A DNA stretch of 64,000 nt from Streptomyces sp. NBC_01717 (GTDB lineage Bacteria; Actinomycetota; Actinomycetes; Streptomycetales; Streptomycetaceae): the NCBI RefSeq assembly GCF_036248255.1, contig NZ_CP109178.1:4216001-4280000 (forward strand), in the 5' to 3' direction. The notes under the pieces are model-generated. The model made no database searches and had not been told where the DNA came from. It saw nothing but the letters and a program-made list of their open reading frames with translations. The position numbers and the translations under genes are program-made. Positions 42,270-51,349 of the stretch are shown here, in pieces; positions within the stretch are counted from its first letter, which is position 1, and every line of letters begins with the position of its first letter.

Positions 42270-43891
42270 GCTTCTGCCGCCTTCTCGATGGCTTCTTCGT
42301 CGGTGTTTTCCCGGTCGCGCAGTTCGCGCCGGAGGATCTTTCCGGAGGTGGCGCGGGGTACGGCGCCGATGAATTCGGCCCGCCGGATCTTCTTGTACGG
42401 GGCGACGCGCTCGGCGACGTACGCCATGACGTCGTCGGCGGTGAGGTCGTCGGGGGCGACTCCGGCCTGCCGGACCAGATATGCCTTGGGGACTTCGTTG
42501 CCGTCGGTGTCGTACACCCCGATGACGGCGGCGTCCGCGATCGACGGGTGGCCGAGCAGCAGGGCTTCGAGTTCGGCGGGGGCGACCTGGTAGCCCTTGT
42601 ACTTGATGAGTTCCTTGACCCGGTCGACGACGTGGAGCCAGCCGTCGGCGTCGACGCGGCCGATGTCGCCGGTGTGCACCCATCCGTCGGCGTCGATCAT
42701 GTCGGCGGTGGCCTCGGGCCGGCCGAGGTAGCCCTTCATCACCTGCGGGCCGCGGATGAGTACCTCGCCGTCGGTGTCGATGCCGGCGTCGCGGTCCGGG
42801 TCGTCGAGGGAGACGATCCGCATCTCGGTGCCCGGCAGGAGTTTCCCGACGGCGCCGGGCGGCGGGTTCTCGGCGGCGAGCGGGACGACGTGGGTGCCGG
42901 GCGAGAGTTCCGTCATGCCGTACGCCTGCCGTACCGGTGGCAGTCCGAGGCGCCGGGAGCAGGCGGCGGCGAGTCCTGCGTCGAGCGGGGCGGCGGCGCT
43001 GACGATGTACTCCAGCGAGGACAGGTCGTACTGGGAGACGACCGGGTGTTTGGCGAGGGCCAGGACGATCGGCGGAGCCACGTACAGTCCGCTGATCCGG
43101 TGCTTCTCGATCGCGGTGAGGAACTGGACGAGGTCGAAGCGCGGCAGGACGACGACGGTGGCGCCGAGCCGCAGCGGGGCGTTCATCAGGGCGGTCAGCC
43201 CGTAGATGTGGAAGAACGGGAGGACGGCGAGGATCCGGTGGCCGGGGTTCATCGGGATGAACGGCCGCAGCTGCTCCAGGTTGGTGGCCATGGAGCGGTG
43301 GGTGAGCATGACGCCCTTGGGTGTGCCGGTGGTGCCGGAGGAGTACGGCAGTGCGGCGATGTCCTCGGCCGGGTCGATGGTGATCTGCGGTTCGGGGGCG
43401 GTGGAGCCCAGCATGTCGAGTACGGAGGTGTGTCCGTCGGCCCGGTCGCAGACGAATATCTCCTCTATGCCGCCGACGAGTTCGGCGGCACGGCGGGCGG
43501 TCTCGAGGAGCGGGGAGACGGTGACGATCCAGCGGGCGGAGGAGTCGCGGAGCTGTTTGGCGAACTCCTCCGCCGTGGCGAGGGGGTGCACGGTGGTGAC
43601 GGTGGCGCCCGCCCGGGTGGCTCCGAAGAACACGGTCGGGTAGGCGAGGGTGTTGGGGCTGTGCAGGGCGACGACGTCGCCCTTCCGGACCCCGGTGGCG
43701 GCGAGCGCCGCCGCGATCCGGCGGTGGAATGTGTCGAGCTGCCGGTAGGTGAGCGTGGTGGTGTCGTCGGTGCCGTCGATCAGGGCGACCGTGTCGCCGT
43801 AGGTGCCGGCGGCCTGTCCGAGGACCGCGTCATGGATGGGGAGGTCGAGCGGCTGGACGTCTGCGTACTCGCTGCGGAACACGTTCACCAT
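42266..43891 (-). CDS. Cinnamate/4-coumarate:CoA ligase-type acid:CoA ligase (ScCCL homologue)
   Basis: A 541-residue AMP-forming ligase. Motif I is LPYSSGTTGTPKGVM near residue 180, then QAYGMTELSPG, TGDIGRVDADGWL, and the C-terminal catalytic Lys in ATSGKILRRELR. The opening FRSEYADVQPLDLPIHDAVLG and the overall sequence match my memory of S. coelicolor ScCCL (SCO4383), which activates cinnamate and 4-coumarate in vitro. Operon context suggests that its natural acid may be an isoprenoid or branched acid. ATG 43891 follows GAAGGGA; GTG 43882 is possible. Confidence 0.9.
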   Translation of the reverse strand: MVNVFRSEYADVQPLDLPIHDAVLGQAAGTYGDTVALIDGTDDTTTLTYRQLDTFHRRIAAALAATGVRKGDVVALHSPNTLAYPTVFFGATRAGATVTTVHPLATAEEFAKQLRDSSARWIVTVSPLLETARRAAELVGGIEEIFVCDRADGHTSVLDMLGSTAPEPQITIDPAEDIAALPYSSGTTGTPKGVMLTHRSMATNLEQLRPFIPMNPGHRILAVLPFFHIYGLTALMNAPLRLGATVVVLPRFDLVQFLTAIEKHRISGLYVAPPIVLALAKHPVVSQYDLSSLEYIVSAAAPLDAGLAAACSRRLGLPPVRQAYGMTELSPGTHVVPLAAENPPPGAVGKLLPGTEMRIVSLDDPDRDAGIDTDGEVLIRGPQVMKGYLGRPEATADMIDADGWVHTGDIGRVDADGWLHVVDRVKELIKYKGYQVAPAELEALLLGHPSIADAAVIGVYDTDGNEVPKAYLVRQAGVAPDDLTADDVMAYVAERVAPYKKIRRAEFIGAVPRATSGKILRRELRDRENTDEEAIEKAAEA

Positions 43892-43936
43892 GGCGGGTCC
43901 CTTCGAACGGCGGCTGGAGGGACAGAGTCCCCTGTG

Positions 43937-45133
43937 TCAGTACGACTTGGGGAGACCCAGGGACTGGTGGGAAACGTAGTTCAGGATCATTTCCCGGCTG
44001 ACGGGTGCGATCCGGGCGACGCGGGCCGCGGTGATCAGGGAAGCGATCCCGTATTCGCGGGTGAGGCCGTTGCCGCCGAGGGTGTGCACCGCTTGGTCGA
44101 CGGCTTTCACGCAGGCCTCGGCAGCGGCGTACTTCGCCATGTTGGCGGCTTCGCCCGCACCGATGTCGTCGCCCTCGTCGTAGAGCCTGGCGGCCTTCTG
44201 CATCATCAGGCGGGCCAGTTCGAGTTCGATGTGCGCCTGGGCGAGGGGGTGGGCGATGGCCTGGTGGGAGCCGATGGGCTCCTTCCACACCTGTCGGGTC
44301 CGGGCGTACTCGACGGCGCGGCCGAGGGCGTACCGGCCCATGCCGAGGGCGAAGGCGGCGGTCATGATGCGTTCGGGGTTGAGTCCGGCGAAGAGCTGGA
44401 GGAGGCCCGCGTCCTCTCCCCCACTCTCGGCTTCGCCCGAGCGGGAGGTACCCCCTCCGACGAGGGCGTCGGCGGGCAGCCGCACGTCGTCGAGGACCAG
44501 CTCGAACTGCTTCTCCGGTGCCTGGAGTTCCATGTCGATCTGCGAGCGCCGAAATCCGGGGGCGTCGCGCGGGACGATGAAGAGGCAGGGCTTGAGCCTG
44601 CCGGTCCTGGCGTCCTCGGTGCGCCCGACGATGAGGGTGGCGTCGGCGATGTCGACACCGGAGACGAACACCTTCCGCCCGGTGAGCAGCCACTCGTCGC
44701 CGTCGCGGCGGGCGGTGGTGGTGATGCGGTGGGAGTTGGAGCCGGCGTCGGGTTCGGTGATGCCGAAGGCCATGGTGAGGGTGCCGTCGGCGAGGCCGGG
44801 GAGCCACTGCTGTTTCTGGGTGTCGGTGCCGAAGCGGGCGATGACGGTGCCGCAGATCGCCGGGGAGACGATCATCATGAGGAGGGGCGATCCTGCCGCT
44901 CCCAGCTCTTCCAGGACTATGGAGAGTTCGGCCATGCCGCCGCCTCCGCCGCCGTACTCCTCGGGGAGGTTGACCCCCAGGTAGCCGAGCTTGGCGGCTT
45001 CGGTCCACAGTTCGCGGGGGTGGGCGCCGTCGCGTACGACGGAGGTCATGTAGTCGCGCCCGTACCGCTTTCCGAGTGCGGCGACGGCGGCGCGCAGGTC
45101 TTGCTGCTCTTCGGTTTCGAGGGCGGTGCTCAT
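43937..45133 (-). CDS. Acyl-CoA dehydrogenase carrying a 13-residue insertion
   Basis: A 398-residue FadE-type flavoprotein. MAFGITEPDAGSNSHRITTTA and LTGRKVFVSGVDIADA mark the beta domain. The C terminus (RIAPVSREMILNYVSHQSLGLP) has no YEG Glu. Near residue 230 the run VGGGTSRSGEAESGGEDAG contains 13 extra residues encoded by 44418-44456, a sequence resembling a Streptomyces interspersed repeat; without it the text reads ALVGEDAGLL as normal. It is co-transcribed (ATGA at 45130) with the carboxylase alpha gene. The AtuD/LiuA-like step is plausible. Confidence 0.9.
   Translation of the reverse strand: MSTALETEEQQDLRAAVAALGKRYGRDYMTSVVRDGAHPRELWTEAAKLGYLGVNLPEEYGGGGGGMAELSIVLEELGAAGSPLLMMIVSPAICGTVIARFGTDTQKQQWLPGLADGTLTMAFGITEPDAGSNSHRITTTARRDGDEWLLTGRKVFVSGVDIADATLIVGRTEDARTGRLKPCLFIVPRDAPGFRRSQIDMELQAPEKQFELVLDDVRLPADALVGGGTSRSGEAESGGEDAGLLQLFAGLNPERIMTAAFALGMGRYALGRAVEYARTRQVWKEPIGSHQAIAHPLAQAHIELELARLMMQKAARLYDEGDDIGAGEAANMAKYAAAEACVKAVDQAVHTLGGNGLTREYGIASLITAARVARIAPVSREMILNYVSHQSLGLPKSY
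44418..44456. repeat. In-frame 39-bp Streptomyces-type interspersed repeat inside acyl-CoA dehydrogenase
   Basis: The segment contains CCCCCACTCTCGGCTTCGC followed by CCGAGCGGGAGGTACC, with a CTCGG/CCGAG stem. I know this wording as a frequent intergenic repeat in Streptomyces genomes. Its length is a multiple of three and it keeps the reading frame, adding a flexible Gly/Ser/Glu loop. Confidence 0.6.
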
Positions 45134-47076
45134 GGGGTCGGTTCCTCCTGTGCGTCTTGTACGACTGCGAGCAGGGCGCCGACCTCCACCTGGAGGCCGG
45201 GTGCGGCGTGGAGCGCGGTGAGGGTGCCGGTGGCGGGGGCGAGGATGCGGTGTTCCATCTTCATCGCCTCGAGCCAGATGAGGGGCTGTCCGGCTCGGAC
45301 GGCGGCGCCGGGTGCGAGGCCGTCGGCGAGCCGGACGACGGTGCCGGGCATGGGGGCGAGCAGGGAGCCGGGTTCGGTGCGTTCGGTGGGGTCGGTGAAG
45401 CGGGGGAGGGTGGTGAAGGTGTACGAGCCGGTGGCGCCGTCCACGTGGACCCGGTCGTGGTGGGTGGCGAGGCGGAAGCGGTGGGTGACGCCGTCGTCGG
45501 TTTCGACGGTGACGTGGCCGGGGGTGGCGGTGAGGATCCGGGCACCGGGGGCGTCGATCGCGCCGCTGCGGGTGGTGCGGTAGGCGATCTCGTGTTCGGC
45601 GCCGTCGGGTTCGCTGCGGTAGCGCCTGGTCTGTGGCTGGGAGGGGAGATTGCGCCAGCCGCCGAAGCGGGATGTGCCGATGGCTTCCGGGTGCCGGGCG
45701 GCGTGGGCGGCGGCTGCGGCGAGGGCCGCGAGGTGCCGGTCCGCGTCGTCGCCCGGGGTGCGGGTGAGGGATTCCAGGTGGCGGTCGTAGAAGCCGGTGT
45801 CGGGGCGGGCGCCGGTGAAGTCGGGGTGGCGCAGGGACCGTACGAGCAGCGCGCGGTTGGTGACCGGGCCGTGGATGCGGGCGCGTTCCAGGGCGCGGGC
45901 GAGGAGTCGTACGGCCTGGGCGCGGGTGGGGGCGTGGGCGATGACCTTGGCGATCATCGGGTCGTAGTGCATGCCGATGGTGTCGCCGCCGGTGTATCCG
46001 GTGTCGAGGCGCAGACCGGGTTCGTCCGGTACGTCCAGCGTGAGCAGTGCTCCGGTCTGTGGCTGCCAGTCGCGGGCCGGGTCCTCCGCGTAGAGCCGGG
46101 CTTCGACGGCGTGCCCGTGCGGGGCGGGGGGCGTGGTGGGGAGGGGTTCGCCTTCGGCGACGGACAGTTGGAGGGCGACGAGGTCGAGCCCGAAGACGGC
46201 TTCGGTGACGGGGTGTTCGACCTGGAGCCGGGTGTTCATCTCCAGGAAGTACGGGTGTCCGTCGGCGGCGACGAGGAACTCGACGGTGCCCGCGCCCCGG
46301 TAGCCGACGGCGCGGGCCGCTGCGGTCGCCGCGTCGTGCAGCCGGGTGCGCAGCGCGTCGTCGAGGCCGGGCGCGGGGGCTTCCTCGATGACCTTCTGGT
46401 GGCGGCGCTGGAGCGAGCAGTCGCGGGTGCCGAGCGCCCATACGGTGCCGTGTGCGTCGGCCATGATCTGGACCTCGACGTGCCGGCCGCGTTCGACGTA
46501 GGGCTCGGCGAAGACTTCGCCGTCGCCGAAGGCGCTCGCTGCCTCGGCCGTGGCGGCCGCCATCTCGCCGGGCAGGGCGTCCAGTTCACGTACGACCCGC
46601 ATGCCGCGTCCGCCGCCGCCCGCCGCGGCCTTCAGCAGCAGCGGCAGGTCACCTGCGGTGGCCTGCGCCGGGTCGACGGGTGCGAGCAGCGGCACCCCGG
46701 CGGCGGCCATCAGTTCCTTGGCCCGGGTCTTGGACGCCATCATCTCGATGGCCTTGACCGGCGGGCCGACCCAGACGAGCCCGGCGTCCTGTACGGCCCG
46801 GGCGAAGCCGGCGTTCTCGGAGAGGAAGCCGTAGCCGGGGTGCACGGCGTCGGCGCCCGCCGTGCGGGCGGCGCGTACGACGAGATCGCCGCGCAGATAG
46901 GTGTCGGCGGGCGCGGCCCCCGGCAGCCGTACGGCGATGTCGGCCTCCCTGACGTGCAGTGCGTCGGCGTCCGCGTCCGAGTACACGGCGACGGTGGCGA
47001 TGCCCAGGGCACGGCAGGTACGGAAGATCCGGCAGGCGATCTCGCCCCGATTGGCGACGAGCAGGGTGCTGATCAT
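45130..47076 (-). CDS. Acyl-CoA carboxylase alpha subunit (biotin carboxylase + BCCP)
   Basis: A 648-residue two-function subunit. Biotin carboxylase begins MISTLLVANRGEIACRIFRT, with the ATP-grasp glycine loop KAAAGGGGRGM, HQKVIEEAP and FLEMNTRLQVEHPVTE. The last 75 residues are a biotin-carrier domain with LEAMKMEHRI. Size and layout fit methylcrotonyl-, geranyl- or propionyl-type carboxylases. It starts 8 bp after the beta-subunit stop (GTGAGGAC site) and overlaps the dehydrogenase start. Confidence 0.92.
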   Translation of the reverse strand: MISTLLVANRGEIACRIFRTCRALGIATVAVYSDADADALHVREADIAVRLPGAAPADTYLRGDLVVRAARTAGADAVHPGYGFLSENAGFARAVQDAGLVWVGPPVKAIEMMASKTRAKELMAAAGVPLLAPVDPAQATAGDLPLLLKAAAGGGGRGMRVVRELDALPGEMAAATAEAASAFGDGEVFAEPYVERGRHVEVQIMADAHGTVWALGTRDCSLQRRHQKVIEEAPAPGLDDALRTRLHDAATAAARAVGYRGAGTVEFLVAADGHPYFLEMNTRLQVEHPVTEAVFGLDLVALQLSVAEGEPLPTTPPAPHGHAVEARLYAEDPARDWQPQTGALLTLDVPDEPGLRLDTGYTGGDTIGMHYDPMIAKVIAHAPTRAQAVRLLARALERARIHGPVTNRALLVRSLRHPDFTGARPDTGFYDRHLESLTRTPGDDADRHLAALAAAAAHAARHPEAIGTSRFGGWRNLPSQPQTRRYRSEPDGAEHEIAYRTTRSGAIDAPGARILTATPGHVTVETDDGVTHRFRLATHHDRVHVDGATGSYTFTTLPRFTDPTERTEPGSLLAPMPGTVVRLADGLAPGAAVRAGQPLIWLEAMKMEHRILAPATGTLTALHAAPGLQVEVGALLAVVQDAQEEPTP

Positions 47077-47084
47077 GTTCGTCC

Positions 47085-48683
47085 TCACATCCGGAAGATG
47101 CCGAAGCCGCCGCGGGCGCCTTCGACCGGGGCGGTGTGGATCGCGGACAGGCAGATCCCGAGGACGGTCCTGGTGTCGCGCGGGTCGATGACCCCGTCGT
47201 CGTACAGCCGCCCGGAGAGGAACATCGGCAGCGACTCGGACTCGATCTGCTGCTCCACCATGGCACGCAGCCCGGCGTCGGCCTCGTCGTCGTAGGGCCG
47301 TCCCTTCGCGGCGGCGGAGGCCCGGGCGACGATGGACAGCACGCCCGCGAGCTGCTGCGGGCCCATCACGGCGGACTTGCTGCCGGGCCAGGCGAAGAGG
47401 AAGCGGGGGTCGTAGGCGCGCCCGCACATGCCGTAGTGCCCGGCCCCGTAGGAGGCGCCCATCAGCACGGACAGGTGCGGGACCCTGGAGTTGGACACCG
47501 CGTTGATCATCATCGCGCCGTGTTTGATGATGCCACCCTGCTCGTACTCCTTGCCGACCATGTAGCCGGTGGTGTTGTGCAGGAAGAGGAGGGGGATGTC
47601 GCGCTGGTTGGCGAGCTGGATGAACTGGGCGGCCTTCTGCGACTCCTCGCTGAACAGCACCCCTTGCGCGTTGGCGAGGATGCCGACGGGGTAGCCGTGC
47701 AGCCGGGCCCATCCGGTGACCAGGCTCGTGCCGTACAGCGGTTTGAACGCGTCGAAGTCGGAGCCGTCGACGATCCGGGCGATCACCTCGCGCGGGTCGA
47801 ACGGGATCTTGAGATCTCCGGGCACGATCCCGAGCAGTTCGTCCTCGTCGTACTTCGGTGGCTCGGCGGGTCCCGGATCGGGGTGTGCCTTGCGCCAGTT
47901 GAGCCGGGCGACGATCCGCCGTGCCTGGCGCAGCGCGTCGTGCTCGTCGACGGCGAAGTGGTCGGCGAGTCCGGAGGTGCGGGCGTGCATGTCGGCGCCG
48001 CCGAGGGACTCGTCGTCGCTCTCCTCGCCGGTCGCCATCTTCACCAGCGGCGGTCCGCCGAGGAAGACCTTCGACTGCTCCTTGATCATGACGGTGTGGT
48101 CGGACATGCCGGGGACGTACGCCCCGCCGGCCGTGGAGTTCCCGAAGACGACCGCGACGGTGGGGATGCCCGCGGCGGAGAGCCGGGTGAGGTCCCGGAA
48201 CAGTGCGCCGCCGGGGATGAAGATCTCCCTCTGGGACGGCAGATCGGCCCCGCCGGACTCGACGAGGCTGATGCAGGGCAGCCGGTTGGCGAAGGCGATC
48301 TCGTTGGCGCGCAGGGCCTTCTTCAGGGTCCAGGGGTTGGAGGCGCCGCCGCGCACGGTCGGGTCGTTGGCGGTGATCAGGCACTCGACGCCCTCGACGA
48401 CCCCGATGCCCGTGACGAGCGAGGCCCCCACGGCGTACTCGCTGCCCCAGGCGGCCAGCGGCGACAGCTCCAGGAACGGTGTGTCGGCATCGACGAGCAG
48501 CTCGATCCGCTCCCGGGCGAGGAGTTTGCCGCGCCCCCGGTGCCGCTCGACGTACTTCTCGCCGCCTCCCGCGAGGGCCTTGCCGTGCTCGGTGCCGAGC
48601 TCGCCGAGCCGGTCGAGCATGGTGGCGCGGTTCGCGGCGTATTCGGGACTCGTGGTGTCGAGCCCGGTGGCCAGGACGGTCAT
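47085..48683 (-). CDS. Acyl-CoA carboxylase beta subunit (carboxyltransferase)
   Basis: A 532-residue carboxyltransferase. N-terminal acyl-CoA site segments are ANDPTVRGGASNPWTLKKALRA and LVESGGADLPSQ; the C-terminal biotin site includes FLHNTTGYMVGKEYEQGGIIKHGA. The sequence SQREIFIPGG and the EQGGI signature resemble the methylcrotonyl/geranyl-CoA carboxylase beta group rather than PccB. ATG 48683 overlaps the AtuA-like stop (ATGA). Confidence 0.92.
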   Translation of the reverse strand: MTVLATGLDTTSPEYAANRATMLDRLGELGTEHGKALAGGGEKYVERHRGRGKLLARERIELLVDADTPFLELSPLAAWGSEYAVGASLVTGIGVVEGVECLITANDPTVRGGASNPWTLKKALRANEIAFANRLPCISLVESGGADLPSQREIFIPGGALFRDLTRLSAAGIPTVAVVFGNSTAGGAYVPGMSDHTVMIKEQSKVFLGGPPLVKMATGEESDDESLGGADMHARTSGLADHFAVDEHDALRQARRIVARLNWRKAHPDPGPAEPPKYDEDELLGIVPGDLKIPFDPREVIARIVDGSDFDAFKPLYGTSLVTGWARLHGYPVGILANAQGVLFSEESQKAAQFIQLANQRDIPLLFLHNTTGYMVGKEYEQGGIIKHGAMMINAVSNSRVPHLSVLMGASYGAGHYGMCGRAYDPRFLFAWPGSKSAVMGPQQLAGVLSIVARASAAAKGRPYDDEADAGLRAMVEQQIESESLPMFLSGRLYDDGVIDPRDTRTVLGICLSAIHTAPVEGARGGFGIFRM

Positions 48684-50398
48684 GCGTGCGCCTCCGGTGC
48701 GTCGGTGGTTTCGAGCAGGGTCACGGGGATGGGGAGGTGCCGGGACCGCAGCCACTCCCCCACCGCCTTGGCCTGCGGATCGAAGCGGGCCTGGGCGGCG
48801 ACGCCTTCGCCGAGGAGGCCGTGGACGACGAAGTTCAGTGCGCGGAGGTTCGGCAGGACGTGCCGTACGACGGTCAACTCGGCGGTTTCGGGCAGCAGTT
48901 CCTGGAAGCGTTCGACGGTCAGTTCGTGGGCCAGCCAGCGCCAGGCGTCGTCGGTGCGGACCCAGATGCCGATGTTGGCGTCACCGCCCTTGTCGCCGCT
49001 CCGGGCGCCGGCGATCCGGCCGAGGGGGGTGAGCTGGGTCAGCCCGGCGGGCAGGGGTTCGGGGAGAGCGGGCTCGTCGATTTCCTCGAGCGCCTTTGTC
49101 CGTACGGGTGGTGTCACCCGCTCCCGTCGCCCGTCCGGCCCCAAGGCGACGTGCTCGACGTCTTCCGCCGGTACGTACCTCGCCTCGAACACTCCGTAGG
49201 GCGCGCCCTTGCCGGGCGGGGCGGTGACATGGAAGCCCGGGTAGCTGCCGAGGGCCAGCTCGATCGCGGCCCCGGAGACCGCCCTGCCGACGGCCTCCGG
49301 GTCCTGGTCGCGGACGACGAGCCGGAGCAGGGCGGCGGCGGTCTCCTCGGTGTCGGCGTCGGCCCTGTCGGTACGGGCCAGTTCCCACCGCACCTCGTCG
49401 GGCGGCCCGGTACGGGACCGGGCGAGCGCCTGCGCGAACTGGTCCTGCACCAGCTGTGCCTTGGCCTCGATGTCGAGCCCGGTGAGCACGAAGACGACCT
49501 CGTTGCGCCAGCCGCCGAGCCGGGTGAGCCCCACCTTGAGGGTGGGCGGCGGGGCCTCGCCGCGCACCCCGGAGATCCGGACCCGGTCCGGCCCGTCCTG
49601 GGTCAGGCGTGCGGTGTCGAGCCGGGCGGTCACGTCCGGCCCGGCGTACCGGGCGCCGCCGGTCTCGTAGAGGAGCTGGGCCGTGACGGTCCCGACGTCG
49701 ACGAAGCCGCCCGTGCCGTCGTGCTTGGTGATGACGGACGACCCGTCGGCGTGGATCTCGGCGAGCGGGAAGCCGGGCCGGCGGATGTCGTGGCCGCGGA
49801 AGAAGGAGTAGTTCCCGCCGGTGGCCTGGGTGCCGCACTCCAGGACGTGTCCGGCGACGACGGCCCCGGCGAGGGCGTCGTGGTCGTCCGGCCCCCAGCC
49901 GAAGTGGGCGGCGGCGGGGCCGGTGACGAGGGCGGCGTCGGTGACCCGGCCGGTGACGACGACATCGGCTCCGGCGCGCAGGCAGGCGGCGATGCCGTGG
50001 CCGCCGAGGTAGGCGTTGGCGGTGAGGAACCCGTCGGGCACGGGCAGGCTGTCGCCCTCGACATGCGCGACCCGGACCGGAACGCCCACCTTGCGGGCCA
50101 GTTCGGCGACGGCCCCGGCGAGTGCGGCCGGGTTGAGCCCCCCGGCATTGGCGACGATCTTCACACCGCGCTCGTGGGCGAGCCCGAGGCCTTCTTCGAG
50201 CTGCTGCAGGAAGGTGGTGGCGTAGCCGCGGGCAGGGTCCTTGAGCCGGCTGCGCCCGAGGATGAGCATGGTCAGCTCGGCGAGGTAGTCGCCGGTGAGG
50301 ATGTCGAGGGGGCCGTCGGTGAGCATCTCCCGTACGGCGTCGAAGCGGTCACCGTAGAACCCGGAGGCGTTCCCGATCCGCAGCGGTGCGGCGGTCAT
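48680..50398 (-). CDS. AtuA-family protein (DUF1446, acyclic terpene utilisation)
   Basis: A 572-residue protein of the AtuA family, needed for acyclic terpene (citronellol/geraniol) use in Pseudomonas with an undefined biochemical role. The opening RIGNASGFYGDRFDAVREML and the segments ANAGGLNPAALA and ATGGNYSFFRGHDIRRPGFP are family hallmarks. A C-terminal AtuA-like ferredoxin-fold domain follows (RSGDKGGDANIGIWVRTDDAW). ATG 50398 overlaps the upstream stop. Confidence 0.9.
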   Translation of the reverse strand: MTAAPLRIGNASGFYGDRFDAVREMLTDGPLDILTGDYLAELTMLILGRSRLKDPARGYATTFLQQLEEGLGLAHERGVKIVANAGGLNPAALAGAVAELARKVGVPVRVAHVEGDSLPVPDGFLTANAYLGGHGIAACLRAGADVVVTGRVTDAALVTGPAAAHFGWGPDDHDALAGAVVAGHVLECGTQATGGNYSFFRGHDIRRPGFPLAEIHADGSSVITKHDGTGGFVDVGTVTAQLLYETGGARYAGPDVTARLDTARLTQDGPDRVRISGVRGEAPPPTLKVGLTRLGGWRNEVVFVLTGLDIEAKAQLVQDQFAQALARSRTGPPDEVRWELARTDRADADTEETAAALLRLVVRDQDPEAVGRAVSGAAIELALGSYPGFHVTAPPGKGAPYGVFEARYVPAEDVEHVALGPDGRRERVTPPVRTKALEEIDEPALPEPLPAGLTQLTPLGRIAGARSGDKGGDANIGIWVRTDDAWRWLAHELTVERFQELLPETAELTVVRHVLPNLRALNFVVHGLLGEGVAAQARFDPQAKAVGEWLRSRHLPIPVTLLETTDAPEAHA

Positions 50399-51216
50399 CG
50401 GGCGCCGCCCCGTGCACCGCTGCCGGGTGCACCACCCCCGGGCGCGCGGCCGGGTCCGGGCGGGCCGGCGAAGGCCTGGGCGATGTCCAGCCACTGGTCG
50501 GCGTCGGCCCCGACGGCACGGACGGCGAGGTCGTCGCGGTGGGCGCGGCGGGTGACGAGGAGGCAGAAGTCGTGCAGCGGTCCGGTGACACGCTGTCCGG
50601 CGTCCTCGGGCCCGAATGCGATCACCTCGCCGTCGGGGGCTTCGAGTTCGATGCGGAACTCCTCGTCGGGCGCCTTGATCCCCTGTACGAGGAAGGCGTG
50701 GTCACGGGTCCGCACCCCGATCCGGGCGATGTGGCGCAGCCGGGTGGTCGGGGCGCGTACGGCACCGAGGGCGTCGGCGACGTCCTGCCCGTGCGCCCAG
50801 GTCTCCATCAGCCGCGCGGTCGCCATGGACGCGACGCTCATGGGCGGCCCGTACCAGGGGATGCGGGTGCCGGGCGGGGCGGCGCGCAGGGCTCGTTGGA
50901 GCCGGTCGCGCCCGTCGCGCCAGCGGGTGAGCAGCGTGGCCGGCTCCTCGGCCACGAGTTCCCCGGCGGCCTGGTCGACGAAGCTGTCGGGTGCCGCCTG
51001 TGCCTTGGCGACCTCCGCGGCGAAGGCACCCGGGTCGGTCACGGCGAGCAGGGCGACCTCGTCGGTCCAGGTCAGATGGGCGATCTGGTGGGCGACTGTC
51101 CAGCGTTCGGCGGGGGTCGGCCCGGCCCACTGCTCGGCGCTCAACTCCGCTACCAGCAGGTCGAGTTCGTCGCTCTCGCTGCGCAGATCGTCGAGCACGG
51201 CTGCGGCATCGGACAC
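50395..51216 (-). CDS. TIGR03084 family metal-binding protein (DinB-like)
   Basis: A 273-residue DinB/MDMPI-fold protein. The metal-site histidines sit in RWTVAHQIAHLTWTDEVAL and METWAHGQDVADALG, as in mycothiol-dependent enzymes. TIGR03084 proteins are found beside AtuA-like genes in actinobacteria, with unknown function. GTG 51216 follows GAGGGGAG. It is the first gene of the operon, directly behind the palindrome at 51278. Confidence 0.88.
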   Translation of the reverse strand: MSDAAAVLDDLRSESDELDLLVAELSAEQWAGPTPAERWTVAHQIAHLTWTDEVALLAVTDPGAFAAEVAKAQAAPDSFVDQAAGELVAEEPATLLTRWRDGRDRLQRALRAAPPGTRIPWYGPPMSVASMATARLMETWAHGQDVADALGAVRAPTTRLRHIARIGVRTRDHAFLVQGIKAPDEEFRIELEAPDGEVIAFGPEDAGQRVTGPLHDFCLLVTRRAHRDDLAVRAVGADADQWLDIAQAFAGPPGPGRAPGGGAPGSGARGGAR

Positions 51217-51271
51217 GGTGCGCTCCCCTCGGGGCGTGGCGGTGTGCCCAGGAGCATGTCAGCGGACCAGG

Positions 51272-51298
51272 AAACAAGCAAGCATGCTTGCATTGTTT
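51272..51298. promoter_or_regulatory. TetR-type palindromic operator of the Atu-like operon
   Basis: GCAAGCATGCTTGC (51278-51291) is a perfect palindrome, flanked by AAACAA and TTGTTT, which extend the symmetry with a one-base shift. It is 62 bp before the first gene of the operon and 59 bp before the divergent NUDIX gene, so both could be controlled. Confidence 0.65.
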
Positions 51299-51349
51299 GA
51301 TGCGTCCGACTCCACGGCCGGGCCGGGATCCGGCTGCTAGCCTCCGCCG

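Noticed and set aside
42194..45583. Open plus-strand frame of 1129 codons opposite the ligase and dehydrogenase genes
   Set aside because: Gly/Val/Asp-rich product without any domain, exactly opposite conserved genes with good starts; a high-GC shadow frame.
45076..47295. Open plus-strand frame of 739 codons opposite the carboxylase alpha gene
   Set aside because: Low-complexity Gly/Val product; the minus strand has clear biotin carboxylase motifs.
48479..51340. Open plus-strand frame of 953 codons opposite the AtuA-like and TIGR03084 genes
   Set aside because: Composition typical of a shadow frame and no ribosome-binding site; it crosses three real genes.
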